Shown here: one piece after another, positions 53,639-64,000 of the stretch
Position numbering within the stretch: position 1 is the stretch's first letter
Layout of the letters: every line of letters starts with the position of its first letter
NCBI GenBank assembly: GCA_030323885.1
Contig: CM059190.1
Location: 84,188,709 to 84,252,708 of the forward strand
Direction: 5' to 3'
Source: Branchipolynoe longqiensis
Taxonomy: Eukaryota > Annelida > Polychaeta > Phyllodocida > Polynoidae
Length of the DNA: 64,000 bases
Program-made: the position numbers and the translations under genes
The notes under the pieces: model-generated
What the model saw: the letters and a program-made list of their open reading frames with translations, nothing else
Told to the model about the DNA's origin: nothing
Databases searched by the model: none

Positions 53639-54309
53639 TTTATAGCTGCTTAGTCCGATGAAAACATTGACATCAAATTTTCAAAACCAAGACAATTATC
53701 TCAATTTGATTCTACATATTTAACTTTGAACCAGTGGCCCAATACTGGGTTCATCAAATGCTGTGGTATGTGCTGTCCTGTCTGTGGGAAAGTGCATATA
53801 AGAGACCCCTTGCTGCTTATCGGAAAGAGTAGCCTGTGTTGCAGCGGCAGGTTTCCTCCAAAGAAATATGTCAGAATGACTATATGTTAGATGTCCAATA
53901 GCCGATGATAACAATGTTTTTGTTTGTTTGTTTAATGACCCACCAGCACAAAAAGTGGACATCGGCTATTGGGGGTCAATGCGCTCTAGAGGCTTTGTTA
54001 AATAAAACAAACTCTCCTTTTCAAATATCTAACTTAGATACTGGTGCACTTATTAAACATTTATCTCCACACACAGGGAACACTGAGGCAATTGAATAGA
54101 ACCTGTTAACTGCAGAAGGCTAATGTGTCAGAGTTTTGGCGTGCTTGCCAACATTAATTTTGCATGATTGCACTTCAAATATGTGAAAAACTAGCTACTT
54201 AAAATAAACGTTACTTCAAGCTAAAATAAAATACATTATAAAAATCAACCTAATGTATTTATCTAAACAAAATTCAGAAACTCAAAACCATCGGACTGTG
54301 CAACTCTAA
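53639..54309 (+). mobile_element. MITE-A interrupted by a molluscan SINE
   Basis: Ends TTATAGCTGCTTAGTCCGATG and CATCGGACTGTGCAACTCT with the usual interior. It is split at 53726 by the SINE described next and resumes at 54025 with ATATCTAACTTAGATACTGG. Confidence 0.85.
53727..54024 (+). mobile_element. SINE of a type common in molluscs
   Basis: Blocks GGGAAAGTGCATATAAGAGA, CCTTGCTGCTTATCGG, CAGGTTTCCTCCAAAG, TGTCCAATAGCCGATGAT and a GCTCTAGAGGCTTTGTTAAA tail. Flanked by ATATTTAACTT (53716-53726) and ATATCTAACTT (54025-54035), an 11 bp target duplication with one change. An extra inverted fragment (53910-53985) interrupts its 3' part. The mollusc attribution is from memory. Confidence 0.8.
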
Positions 54310-54747
54310 TGATATGCTAATCTCTTGTAGTAAAACATGTTTTTGATTTAAAAATAGAACGATAATAATGCTTCTAATATTGTAGCATATATATGTGATC
54401 TAACATAGCGTGGCGATCCTGCTACAGCCAAGAAAGACATAATTGAAATATCCGGCAAGCACTATTGTGGAATGTTCATACTATTATAATAACCAATAGG
54501 AAACTCAATTTTTTCTTTTTAAATCATGACCTTCCCGGCCATTTCTCAAGGTCGGTCTCATTATATATGGAATGTGCGCACGCATTTCGGAAGCTGTTGC
54601 TTATGGCTTCCCTATTCACTGCAATCTTTGTGTGTTTGTTTAATGCACCCCTCCCATTATTGGTAATAATGGAGAATAAATGGATAATAATAATAAATTC
54701 TGTTCCACGCCTTTATACGCACATAATGCTTATACAACACATATATA
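54310..54747. other. Unassigned sequence
   Basis: A 96-codon frame (54465-54755) crosses it, with no start context, family or conservation evidence. Confidence 0.35.
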
Positions 54748-54943
54748 TAGAGTAAAACCTCTCTAACCGACCACCTCCACAGATCGACCACTCCCCTATA
54801 TCGATCGCTTTATTTGGGTCCCAAACGATCGCCCATGAAATACCATTTTAATAATAAAAGAAACTCCCTAAGCCGACCACCTCCCTAAATGGACCATTTA
54901 AAGTCGGCCCCATGGTCGGTCGATTTAGAGAGGTTCTAGTGTA
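54748..54943. mobile_element. pogo/Tc1-mariner-like MITE
   Basis: About 196 bp with ends AAAACCTCTCTAACCGACC and GGTCGGTCGATTTAGAGAGG, TA at both edges, and no ORF. TIRs of the form ACCTCTCTAA-CGACC are typical of pogo/Tigger-type elements. Confidence 0.75.
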
Positions 54944-54949
54944 AGCTTA

Positions 54950-55607
54950 TACCCCTGTCACACTACGACGTAATGAGCGAACGTGAGCCTAACGTGGTGA
55001 TATTCCGTCATTACGTTGATGTACGTTGGATTACGTTATGATGACGTCATAATGACGTTAGACTGACGTCGAGTTACGTCACATTACGTCGTGTTACGTC
55101 GAGTTACGTCAATGTTTTGGACATGTTCAAAAGTTTTGACGTAGGTCGAATGTAAGGGTTTACGTTCGCCGTACGTTCTGTTCACGTTCAGCGAACGTCA
55201 ATGACGTTAAACGGACGTTAGGCAAACGTTCCTCACTACGTTCCACTCGTTGACCCACATTAAAACCGGTGGAAACGTCCATGCGGCGTAATGGAAAAGT
55301 CAGGAGAACGTCAGGAGAACGTCAGGAGAACGTGCATTCAACGTACGTTCAACGTCTCATGACATAGCTAACGTCACGTAACGTTCTTCTGGCGATGGAA
55401 TAACGTTCATAACCTTCCGTGAGCGTCATTAAGTTGACCTCTCTCGTTGAGTGACGGTATCACTACGCTTTACCAACGTTACGCTCTCGTCCACTATGCT
55501 GCATCCACGTTCAACTTGTGCCCAAATTTGCATACTACGCCGAGAAGTTCAACGTTCTTCACGTTCTCCCTACGTCGACGTCGTTACGTCGTAGTGTGAC
55601 AGGGCCA
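54950..55607. mobile_element. MITE-B copy 4, 8 bp target duplication
   Basis: 658 bp with ends TACCCCTGTCACACTACGAC and GTCGTAGTGTGACAGGGCCA, flanked by perfect TAAGCTTA duplications (54942-54949, 55608-55615). Arms are dense in ACGTT/GACGT words, and the centre has TTTTGGACATGTTCAAAAG (about 55115). No ORF. Confidence 0.9.
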
Positions 55608-55615
55608 TAAGCTTA

Positions 55616-57844
55616 GGTGTTGTGAGTAGAATATTCTGAATGGTTTCTGAGCTTCGTTGATATTTCATTTCTGAAGGTTTAGGTATATCCGACCACGACC
55701 AAATGGTAAATGGCCATTTTGTGTCCTCTATTCTGCGACTGTTGCTGCGACCCTGGAGGGACTGATTGTCACAGTGCACTGCTGGTATTAGCTTTCTCTG
55801 CCATTGCTCTCCTTACAGCGTCCCGACACCCTTCTTATTCGCCGATGTGAAGCTACATTGGGAAGGCAATGACACACCGACCCACATATAAAGAGGCTGC
55901 TTTACATCTGCGTTGCAGTAAGTTTGGTTTTCCTGCATACTCAGCTCTACACTTGGGAATGAATATAAACAAGGCAAATACAGCTTTAATCCCAACTACT
56001 TGTACTAGTAGTAGTGTTAGTACTAGCGACGATTTTATGTTTCCCCTATCATCGCTCATTATCACGCTTCCAATATGGCAGCCATATTTTCAGATTGCAC
56101 GCTGGGATAGCCTCAAACAGCTTTGCTTTGCCATCCATATATATAAAATCCTTGATCTCACGTGGACATTGAGGATGTCCTATCTTAATAGTGTGGCTCG
56201 GGTCAGGTACCGAGATCGAGGTCAGAAGGTTGTTTCACCAGCAGACAGCCGTCATGTACTTACCCCACCACACGGGGCCTGCCTTCCTAACTTTACACCC
56301 CTCAACCCCCCTCCTCTCTCATCCAATAGCCGCTCAGCTAACCACATCTGCACCTCCCCATGCTCCCTTCCTTCCAGCTGACTCCACACTTCCTGGATAC
56401 TCCTCTCTATCAGCCAACCTCACCACACCTCCTTCTTCACCCACCCACCCGCCCAAACCTATACTTGATTGGGTTTCAATAATTAATCCAACCACCTGCA
56501 CAATTGCTCATATATGTACACACACAACGATCACATATTAATTATATACCGGTACCAAAGCTCTTATCCGGCTTTCAGAAATCTAGATTTACCAGAAAAC
56601 CGGCTATTTTTTTCTCAAAATTGATTAAATACAATTTAGTTCTTTCCTTTTCAGTGTTTATTTTATATTGTAGGCTGTCTACAGAAAACTGGAAAATCCA
56701 GAAATCCGGGCCACTTCCGGTCCCATACTTGCCAGCTATTTGCTTTGGGACCTATATAACTATAGATATTTATGATTATTCACCCAACCTCCTTTTTTTG
56801 TATCACCACCACAACGGGGTCACGCTTATTGGCTGATTACACGTCTTGATTACTCACATGTGATCTAATCTCCAAGTTGATTGATTCATTCCTTGTTTAT
56901 TTGCCTGTTAATTCTTTCTTCACTTCGTAGTTCCTATTATGTACACGACTTCATATGTACGTCATCTAGTTGTTTCTGCTACACTATCAGCAGCTATGCA
57001 TAATAAATGCATACGTATGTTCATGAATGTAACATCTTTGTCATAGCCAGGGACTTATAATATATAATATATAGGTTCTAGTCATATAATATATAGGTTC
57101 TAGAAATCATCATAGTCCCAATTAGTTGACTGCTTTTAAATGGGCCTCAGATCGTTGGCTTCGTCCAATTCCCAAGATACTATACCAATTCTCCTAAGAC
57201 TGACATATCCATATCATGTAGGTGGGATCATGTCTTATGATTTTAGCAATATGAGTAAACTGAACCGAGAAGAGCTTAGCTTTCCAAATGGGACTCAACG
57301 TTTTGTTTATTTTGGCCCATCTGAAATCACTCCGACTGTTGTCTCGCAGTATTTACATAGTCAAGCCAATGACAGATTTCTTCTTGTCGCTATGTAGTTT
57401 GGCAGTTGGCATTACTAGGATAGGGAAAGGAGAAGTGATATGAGGAAAATCAAATGTCTGCAATTGAAATTTCCTCTACTTAGTTTTGTTGCTACATTAA
57501 TTGACTGTGTCTTTCAAAGATAGTGTGTTTGTACGCTGTTAATGAAGGGTACTGAGAGCAATGGCCTTGAATTGGTTAGCTTTGGGATCCTGATTAAGTG
57601 TCTCCATACATGTCAAGTCTCCCGATTTGGGTGGGAGCCTCTCGATGTTTAGTACCTTTCCCGACGTCCCGATTGGGTATTCAATTTGAGCCCAATCTCC
57701 CACTTTTGGAAAAAATCTATTGCAGATGGGTGACTCTCCTGAAAACTGGCCAGAAGTGTCACATGGAGAGTTCAAATCTAATATTTGAATTTTTGAAAAT
57801 TGTTTGGTTGCAAATGAAAGCTGGAAATCTCCCCTTTACATCTA
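55616..57844. other. Unassigned, possibly intronic
   Basis: Contains the inverted partner (56550-56615) of the 52.8 kb repeat and a SINE-A scrap at 57398-57434. An 86-codon frame (57140-57400) has no recognisable domain. Nothing else is supported. Confidence 0.4.
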
Positions 57845-57935
57845 TATAAAGTTAGGCTATGCTCTGGAAACAAACAGACAAACATGAATATGGGTTGATC
57901 AGTTTAATACTAGTCTCTTGGCTAGGCTAACTGCC
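57845..57935 (-). repeat. Y2 split direct repeat B2 (3' end)
   Basis: Second B copy. It differs from B1 by one base around CAAACAGACAAAC. Confidence 0.9.
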
Positions 57936-57948
57936 TAATCGGTTACAA

Positions 57949-58179
57949 AGCTTGAAAACCTGGTGCGCACTGGCCAAAACAGAGGGGCGCAGGGCACGAA
58001 CACACAGTGGTGCTGCAGTCGCAGGCAGCGGGATCGATCCCATCAGGCCGTATTAGGCCAAACCAACTTAATTTTCGTTACACACTCAAATAACACTAGT
58101 GGGCAGTAATTAATACAACCGATAATGAAGTATGAGCCGCTTCACCTTTTTATATATTGATAAGTAATTATCCTATCTA
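57949..58179 (-). repeat. Y2 split direct repeat A2
   Basis: Internal copy of the ~235 bp repeat, abutting B1 at 58178. Confidence 0.9.
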
Positions 58180-58267
58180 TAAAGTTAGGCTATGCTCTGG
58201 AAACAAAAGACAAACATGAATATGGGTTGATCAGTTTAATACTAGTCTCTTGGCTAGGCTAACTGCC
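58178..58267 (-). repeat. Y2 split direct repeat B1
   Basis: About 90 bp (TATAAAGTTAGGCTATGC to GGCTAACTGCC), repeated at 57845-57935. Confidence 0.9.
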
Positions 58268-58298
58268 CAAAGGAAACGCCCACGGTTCCCCCAACCCA

Positions 58299-59257
58299 CT
58301 AGTCATGTGTCGCAGACAAGATAGCGGCCAACCGCATATCATTAACAATCCAGCTGGAAAGAGGAGTCTTAATGTAGTCATAGACTGTATCGGACACCCA
58401 ATCCCCCCTAGCCCGAATTTCTTCAATCGTAGCACCTGACATGTGCAAAAATGTGCACCCACCTCTACGAAGCGAATGGGAGCTTAACTGAGCGGTATCT
58501 AACCCAGCCCTAGAGGCAAAGAGCTTTAACATGGCTTGGTAAGTAGCATAATCTAGAGGAGCCCAACGATCCTGACCTACTGGTATTAGAAAAGCCGCTG
58601 AGCCCATAGGAGCCGGCACTTGCTCAAAATTAACTTCTGCCCAGTGCACCGCACATAATGCTAAGTCCGGGCACCTAGCAACAGGAATCTCCAATTTCCG
58701 CTCACTAAACTGAATCGTCTTGGACCAACGCAAGGTCAATACCATCCCCCAGTCATGGAACAGGAAGTCCTTCCTTAGTAGAGTAGACTCTGAATGTGTC
58801 ACCTGACATTTCCTAAGCAGACCTCTAAATGAACAGCCCGCCACGCGACATGGCCTCGGCCAGCCGTTAAACAAGAGAAAATGTATCTTAACATATGAGG
58901 CAGCATAGGAACCACCCTCACCGGAGCATCCCCTTTTACCCATCGAATCCCCTTCAGGGTTGAAGCTAATGTAAAATTAGTATAGTCTATCACTAGCTCT
59001 GAATGCGAACGCAAAAAATAATTTAAACCGCTTAAATAATTACGAATTGACGAGTACTTTACAGACCTGGCAAGCCAGGTCGCATAAATAGCTACCTGCT
59101 CATTGGAGCAAGGAATGGGTGAGCGAGAAGGATGGAAGTCTTCAATAAATTCCATATACTTGTTAACCTGAGAAGAACGGGTCATCAGTGAATTCTCCGA
59201 ATAATTCCGCAATTGAAAAGCCTTCTGCTCACTTTCCAGCTTGGACCATCCTGGAAA
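58299..59257 (-). pseudogene. Y2 tyrosine recombinase, one frameshift
   Basis: Collinear with the Y1 recombinase: N-terminal KLESEQKAFQLRNY, SAM-like domain to about 58840, then a frameshift at about 58830-58850 beside GHVAWRA. The catalytic part keeps FRGLLRKC (Arg), HSLRRGG (His, Arg), RGDW (Trp) and Tyr in VYDYIK. Stop at 58299. It precedes B1 by about 30 bases, as in Y1. Confidence 0.82.
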
Positions 59258-59260
59258 AAA

Positions 59261-61375
59261 TCAAAACAGAGCGGAAAAAATGTTGCCACAGCAGAAAGAA
59301 TTATCCATAATAAAATTTGATAGTCTTTTATAACTGCCATGCTCCTTTAACCTACTTAAGGCATCACAATATTTCTTTAATTTACTTTTAATATATATCG
59401 ATTGGATGGAGTAATTATTTTCTACTGAAGACCAAAATAACCGCTTAATATAGTACATAATTTGGCTGCTCCTCGAACGCCCAGTATTAAGTGATGTACT
59501 TATGACTGTATTGTCAGTTATAAATAGTAGATTTTGATCACGCCAATCCGCTTGCCAACGTCGCATTGCGGCATAAATTGCAAACAGCTCCTGAACATTA
59601 ATGTGGTCTTTACTCAGCTCCTTGTCAGTGGTTACCACATGATGACCTGCATAGTTCTGTAAAGCCATGGTGTCTGACTCATTGAATGACCCAACCAACC
59701 AATCAGCCCCATATAAAGCGCCCGTATCCCCATTTGGAGGCATCACTGTAGACCGACTCGATTGGAGCGAAATTCTCCAAAATTTTCGCCTTGCCATTGA
59801 ACCCCCTAGCGTAGTTCAACCACCACTCAAGGTCCTCCCTAATGCTTGTATTAAGGCGAATTTTATAGTATGACTTCTTGAGGCGAGCTAGCAAGTCATA
59901 AATCCCTCGCGAAAAGGTCCTCCCTCCTTTGACTACTTTAGAACAATGAGCAAGTAGACCACCAACACGCTGTAACTCCTTCTTACTAGCCTTCTTCCTA
60001 CCTTGCAGTCTAAACAAAATATCTATCGCTTTATCCAATTTATCCTGAGGCAGAGTCAGCTCTAACTCAACACTATCAATAAAGATACCCAGAAACCTCA
60101 CCTTAGTCTCCGCTGCTGCCACTTTTTTATAGTTAATATAAAAACCTATCCTGCGCAGAATTGAAATTACTTTCCATTGATTTGCCATAGCTTCTAGCTT
60201 CGAATGAGCCACTATACAAAAATTGTCTAAATAATTAACGACTGATTGTACGCCCTCCCTAGAGGCGCACCTAACAACAAAATCCGAAATCCGAGAAAAA
60301 ATGTATGGACTGGACGACAGTCCCATGCACAAGCGATTATCATAATAATTAACATATTCATCATTCTACAGCAAAGGTCCTAACAAACCCTGTCTAATCC
60401 TATCTGATGGATGGATGGACACAGCGTGATAGGCATCCTTAATATCAATTGTGCATAAATAATCTCCACGCTGCAACACGCGGACGACATCATCAAGAGA
60501 ATTATAAGAAAATTTGTTGGCAATGTCATAAGTATCATCATTCACTGAACAGTCAGGCCTGATGCAATCAACAATTACTCTACCCCCCGCACCCCCCATC
60601 ACCTTTAGGTACCACAAAAACTCCATGAGTACACAATGGCGGGTGGACTGCTTCAGAAATCATATTAGCATTCAATTCTTCACACAATTCTTTTATAATC
60701 AAATTTCTATGTTCCAATGAACAACGACTTTTCTTAGTTAAGTTATATGTCAAAGAACACTTCTTATTAATCACTTTGAAACCAAATATGACTCCAGTTA
60801 ACATAAACCACCAGTCCGGGTCTACTCCCCCTCGGAAAAAACATTCGACGAACACCCTGCATGGACGAAGCTGTGCCGGCACGCCTGCAATGAAATGTGC
60901 ACAAGTACAAACTCCCCTATAACAGTCCATAGTTACATGCAATTTAACCGAAGTCAAGTCTTCATGAGATATAGTGATAAATAAACCATCATCAGAATTT
61001 TTTACAAGAAAGTCATCCTTCTCCCCAATACCATGAGGAAAAGTCCAAACCAAAGTGTCCATTACTGTTGTCTGTGAAGTCACTGAAATGTTACATGCTG
61101 ACCTCCCCCCATCCCCATGCACACGCCCTCCCCCAGCCACAGAGTGTATCACCACCCAGTCCTCCGGAATGCTTGGAATGTTCTTGACTGCTGTGAGGTC
61201 ACATGTAGCACTCCCCCATGCAGACACCCCCCCTCCCCCCCACCGCCCACCAAAGCAATCCGCTCAGGAATGCTGCCGGCTGTATCCTGGCAATTATCAA
61301 CACTTCTATGACTAGTAGCACAATTCGGCGCCCACGACTGTGCATGCCGGCGGTCAGTTATAGACAAAATTGGTT
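59261..61375 (-). pseudogene. pol: Y2 pol: reverse transcriptase and RNase H, several breaks
   Basis: N-terminus near 61367 (ITDRRHAQS, like SDRHSVSQ of Y1). It has a frameshift in the C/G-rich tract at about 61225-61245. The Cys/His cluster C-x4-C-x-C-x-H is conserved at about 60932-60892. It breaks again near 60600 in a second C/G tract. RT motif A is YLCTIDIKDAYHAV. An in-frame TAG at 60366-60368 follows, then LCMGLSSSPYIFS and YLDNF. The active-site box reads YLDN, with Asn replacing the second catalytic Asp (near 60220). RNase H starts in one frame (YSDASKWGYG) and finishes in another after a shift at about 59740 (NVQELFAIYAAM, TDNTVI, DALSRL). Confidence 0.85.
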
Positions 61376-61388
61376 GGTCACCCCTCCC

Positions 61389-62391
61389 TCATTCTTTGCA
61401 CTTATATTTTTTATGGTTCTTGGAACCGCACTTAGAACATTTATGTTCATATATGCATTCTTCTTCCGTCCTGGCACACCCTTCGTCACCATTCCACTGA
61501 AAACAACAGCGGGATGGCCTCTGACAACCTCCCGTCGATTTCCTTCCGAACGCACCTCCTGCGCCTGCTTTGCGCACTTTTGCATTCTGTGCGCCATAAT
61601 GAACCGCACTCTCACCTGAGTTCACATTTGCAAATGCTGCCATGCCAATCCTCTCAGCAGACTTCCGCACAGTCAAAGCATAGTCAACATGTGCCGAATC
61701 CCTGAAATAGTCGTCCCTAGCTCTAACTGCAATGAACACTATATGATCCAACAACGCTCTATAGTCCGCCACATATAATTCAGCAATGTCTAATGCCCAT
61801 AACCCAGTGGCAGCTAACACCTCATATCCGTTCAACCTACGCACCTCCTTTCCTGCCACAGTGTAACATTTTAATGCCCACTTACTGTGCCGTCGTCTGC
61901 TTGAACTACTGTCACTCCTGCTGCGCGTTCGTCGTCGTCCTCCATGCTCGCGGGTTCGCACCCTCGAGCGCCCATAACTGGAGAACGCACTCGTAGCGTC
62001 GCCCACAGCCTGCGAGGAACCGCCCCCATTCCACCTGGGCGCCGGTAGCCCCCCGTCGTCCATGTGTCCTGCCGTCCGCTCCACCGTCCGCTCTAGCCGT
62101 CGTCCCAGCTGGCCGTCACGTACTGCCTGCAGCTCCCTCCTGCGCTGCTCCAGTGCTCCTAGCCGTATCTCCCCCTCCAAACTGGCAATGTCGTCCGCCA
62201 CCTCTTTCTCCCGGTCGTCCACCGACAGTGATGCCAACGTCCACTGCCTCCAGCTCTCCCTCGTCCGCTTCTTTTTTTCCTTTTGTCGCCATAGTCGACT
62301 GGCGAGTCGTCCGCTTTTCCTGCTGATATGTCGAACACGCAGCTTTGTCGTCCTTCCTATGAGACTCCCCACACTCGCGACAAAATACCAT
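61389..62391 (-). pseudogene. gag: Y2 gag-like ORF, frameshifted
   Basis: Starts at ATG 62391, chosen because the first residues form CRECGESH...C, matching the N-terminal zinc motif of Y1 gag. A frameshift at about 62270-62290 leads into the long frame that ends at 61389. That frame has a charged helical region (SVDDREKEVADDIASLEGEI), an Arg/Ser-rich stretch (RTRSRSDSSSSRRR) and the C-terminal CCCH plus CCHC zinc fingers (CSKCGSKNHKKYKC). The long frame also runs open upstream to 62633 through A1, but that part is probably not translated. Confidence 0.8.
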
Positions 62392-62578
62392 GTCGCTTTA
62401 CAGGAGGAAACCTTTGGAGGAAACCTGCCGCTGCAAAATACCATGTCGACGAACACCTTGCAGACGACAGGCTGACAGCAGGTTGACGGTAGGTTGACAG
62501 ACGGAAGCCGCCGGTAGACAACCGGAGAACAAGTAGCCAGGCACAGGTAAGCCCAGGTGAAGGGAGGCAGATGTGAAC

Positions 62579-62816
62579 AGCTTGAAAACCCGGTGCGCAC
62601 TGGCCAAAACAGAGGGGCACAGGGCACGAACACACAGTGGCGCTGCAGTCGCAGGCAGCGGGATCGATCCCATCAGGCCGTATTACTATTAGGCCAAACC
62701 AACTTAATTTTCGTTACACACGCGAATAACACTACTGGGCAGTAATTAATACAACCGATAATGAAGTATGAGCCGCTCCGCCTTTTTATATATTGATAAG
62801 TAATTATCCTATCTGT
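62579..62816 (-). repeat. Y2 split direct repeat A1
   Basis: Matches 57949-58179 (AGCTTGAAAACC to TTATCCTATCT). The outermost bases include the inverted repeat GATAAGTAATTATC. Confidence 0.9.
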
Positions 62817-64000
62817 AAAATATAAATTGATGAGATAAAAAATAAAGATGTAGTCCATGATTAAGCTATGTCTTATGGCAGTATAACATGTGTTGCTCAG
62901 ATGTAACACATGTTTAGGACACCACACAGTCTGCTTAATAAAAATCTAAGCAGCATTTAATAATTTCATACTTAGAAGCATATTAATCATGGCTAATTGG
63001 TTTAAAAAAAGTAATTCACAGCCATGCTTTATTCACTGAATAATTAGTGTATAATATTTGTGTGGCATCCAGACACCACTGGTTACATCTGTGATGGAAA
63101 TTTGTAATGTTATTTCTGAAGACATCAAATAATTTTTTAAAAATTTAAGCATGCATACATGTTAATAAATACTTCCTTTTTGATTTGGGAACTGTTTTGT
63201 TTGATATATCAATAAAATACAAGATGTTAGTAAGGATTCAACCATGTCCCATATGTCATGTTACAAATGGCTGACTGTAAAATGGTTTTTTTTTGTACAA
63301 AAACACTTCATAACTAAAAGGACAAAAGTTGCACACAGTTTATTTTATTTCCCTTATTTCTTACATCAAATCTGAACATAAATATGAAAAGGATAAGGAA
63401 AAAAATAAGTAGGAAGTTTTTTTATTGATGTTTTAAAATCTCATCCCATGCTGACCAGTTTTCAGGAGAGTGGCCCACATACATGCAGTTCTTTACAATT
63501 TTAAATTTAATTTGTTCATGTTTTATGGTGCAATGAAATGTTGGTACTGATAAACTTGTGTTATGTGTTGTTGAACATGCGCGCGAATGGCGTAAACATT
63601 GATTTCGTTCAGTCTCCCCCATGAAAATGTTCAAATCTTAACAGGTATGTATCTGTGTTAGTGTTAGTAGCGTGATTTTCTGAAATTAAATGTTTACATC
63701 TAAGCCAATGCAGAAATAAGGCTGTGTAATTCCCACTGATGCTTTCACCTTCTCTGTGATATGAACAGCAGTGTTGGCGGAGGTTCCCGTGTCAGGAACG
63801 AAGATTGCCGAGAACGCCGCCTACATTATATGTAACACGCATACGCACAGACGCCCTGTGACAGCTTCCGCGAAGTTGAGCATGGGCTCTCGTGTGTTGG
63901 ACGCGGAACGCGAGAGTTGTCGGCCAAACGGGACGCCGTGGCATGGCTTACCGGCTGCAATATCAGCGCCATGGCGTGGGCGGGGGGAGGTGGGGGCGGG
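62817..64000. other. Unassigned right end
   Basis: AT-rich until about 63740, then GC- and CpG-rich (63780-64000). The change in composition could mark a promoter-proximal or exonic region starting beyond the window. No gene is supported. Confidence 0.4.

Larger units (their letters stand above)
57845..62816 (-). mobile_element. YR retroelement Y2 (Ngaro/PAT-type)
   Basis: Minus-strand relative of Y1 with its own split repeats. In element orientation: A1 62816-62579, ORFs, B1 58267-58178, A2 about 58179-57949, B2 57935-57845. The A copies differ by several changes, including a CTATTA insertion in A1. Gag, pol and YR are collinear with Y1 and clearly related, but the repeat sequences are different, so this is a sister family. 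Every gene carries at least one frameshift or stop. Confidence 0.92.

Noticed and set aside
57140..57400. 86-codon frame as a further exon of the host gene
   Set aside because: In the required phase 2 a candidate acceptor (CATGTAG at 57221) gives a stop after a few codons, and nothing in the peptide is recognisable.
62392..62633. N-terminal extension of Y2 gag in the long open frame
   Set aside because: It reads through the A1 repeat, and the zinc-motif ATG at 62391 in the other frame matches Y1 better.

Overview
This is eukaryotic nuclear DNA from an invertebrate, most likely a mollusc. There is no operon-like gene packing. Spliced-exon signals, long AT microsatellites and tRNA-derived SINEs are present, and most of the window is transposable-element sequence. 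The mollusc call rests on a SINE at 53727-54024 whose body and 3' end (the 'gtgggaaagtgcatataa...' block, an 'aatagccgatg' block and a 'gttaaa-aaacaaact' tail) match, from memory, a repeat that is common in molluscan genomes. No database was searched.

Layout. 1-2310: a dimeric satellite, then a 1.2 kb CACACC-type minisatellite. 3000-4080: purine-rich and AT repeats. 4083-9034: tyrosine-recombinase (YR) retroelement Y1, minus strand. 9360-10570: TG-rich minisatellites. 10750-16480: SINEs, MITE fragments and an AT-rich palindrome. 16546-27364: YR element Y3, plus strand, split by an intact Ty3/gypsy (Mag-like) element G1 at 19509-24283. 27671-35432: MITEs, two tandem duplications and four palindromic elements lying end to end. 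36475-37037: a SINE and a gypsy fragment. 37048-41147: remains of a PIF/Harbinger transposon (MADF-type DNA-binding ORF plus DDE transposase). It is interrupted by the internally deleted gypsy element G2 (41152-43580). 45030-46079: a 5'-truncated LINE. 48001-48610: a tandem tRNA-Arg-derived SINE pair. 49043-53573: two exons of an unrecognised host gene with about six copies of a ~70-residue repeat. 53640-55607: three MITEs. 57845-62816: YR element Y2, minus strand. The last 1.2 kb holds nothing I can name.

How the parts relate. Y1, Y2 and Y3 all carry split direct repeats in the order A1-ORFs-B1-A2-B2, with gag, RT/RNase H and YR genes and no recognisable methyltransferase, so they look Ngaro-like. 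All three coding sets contain frameshifts or stops, although the terminal repeats of Y1 are nearly identical. G1 is the only element with an intact full-length polyprotein, and its LTRs differ by one base. The only convincing host coding sequence is the two-exon gene at 49-53.6 kb.
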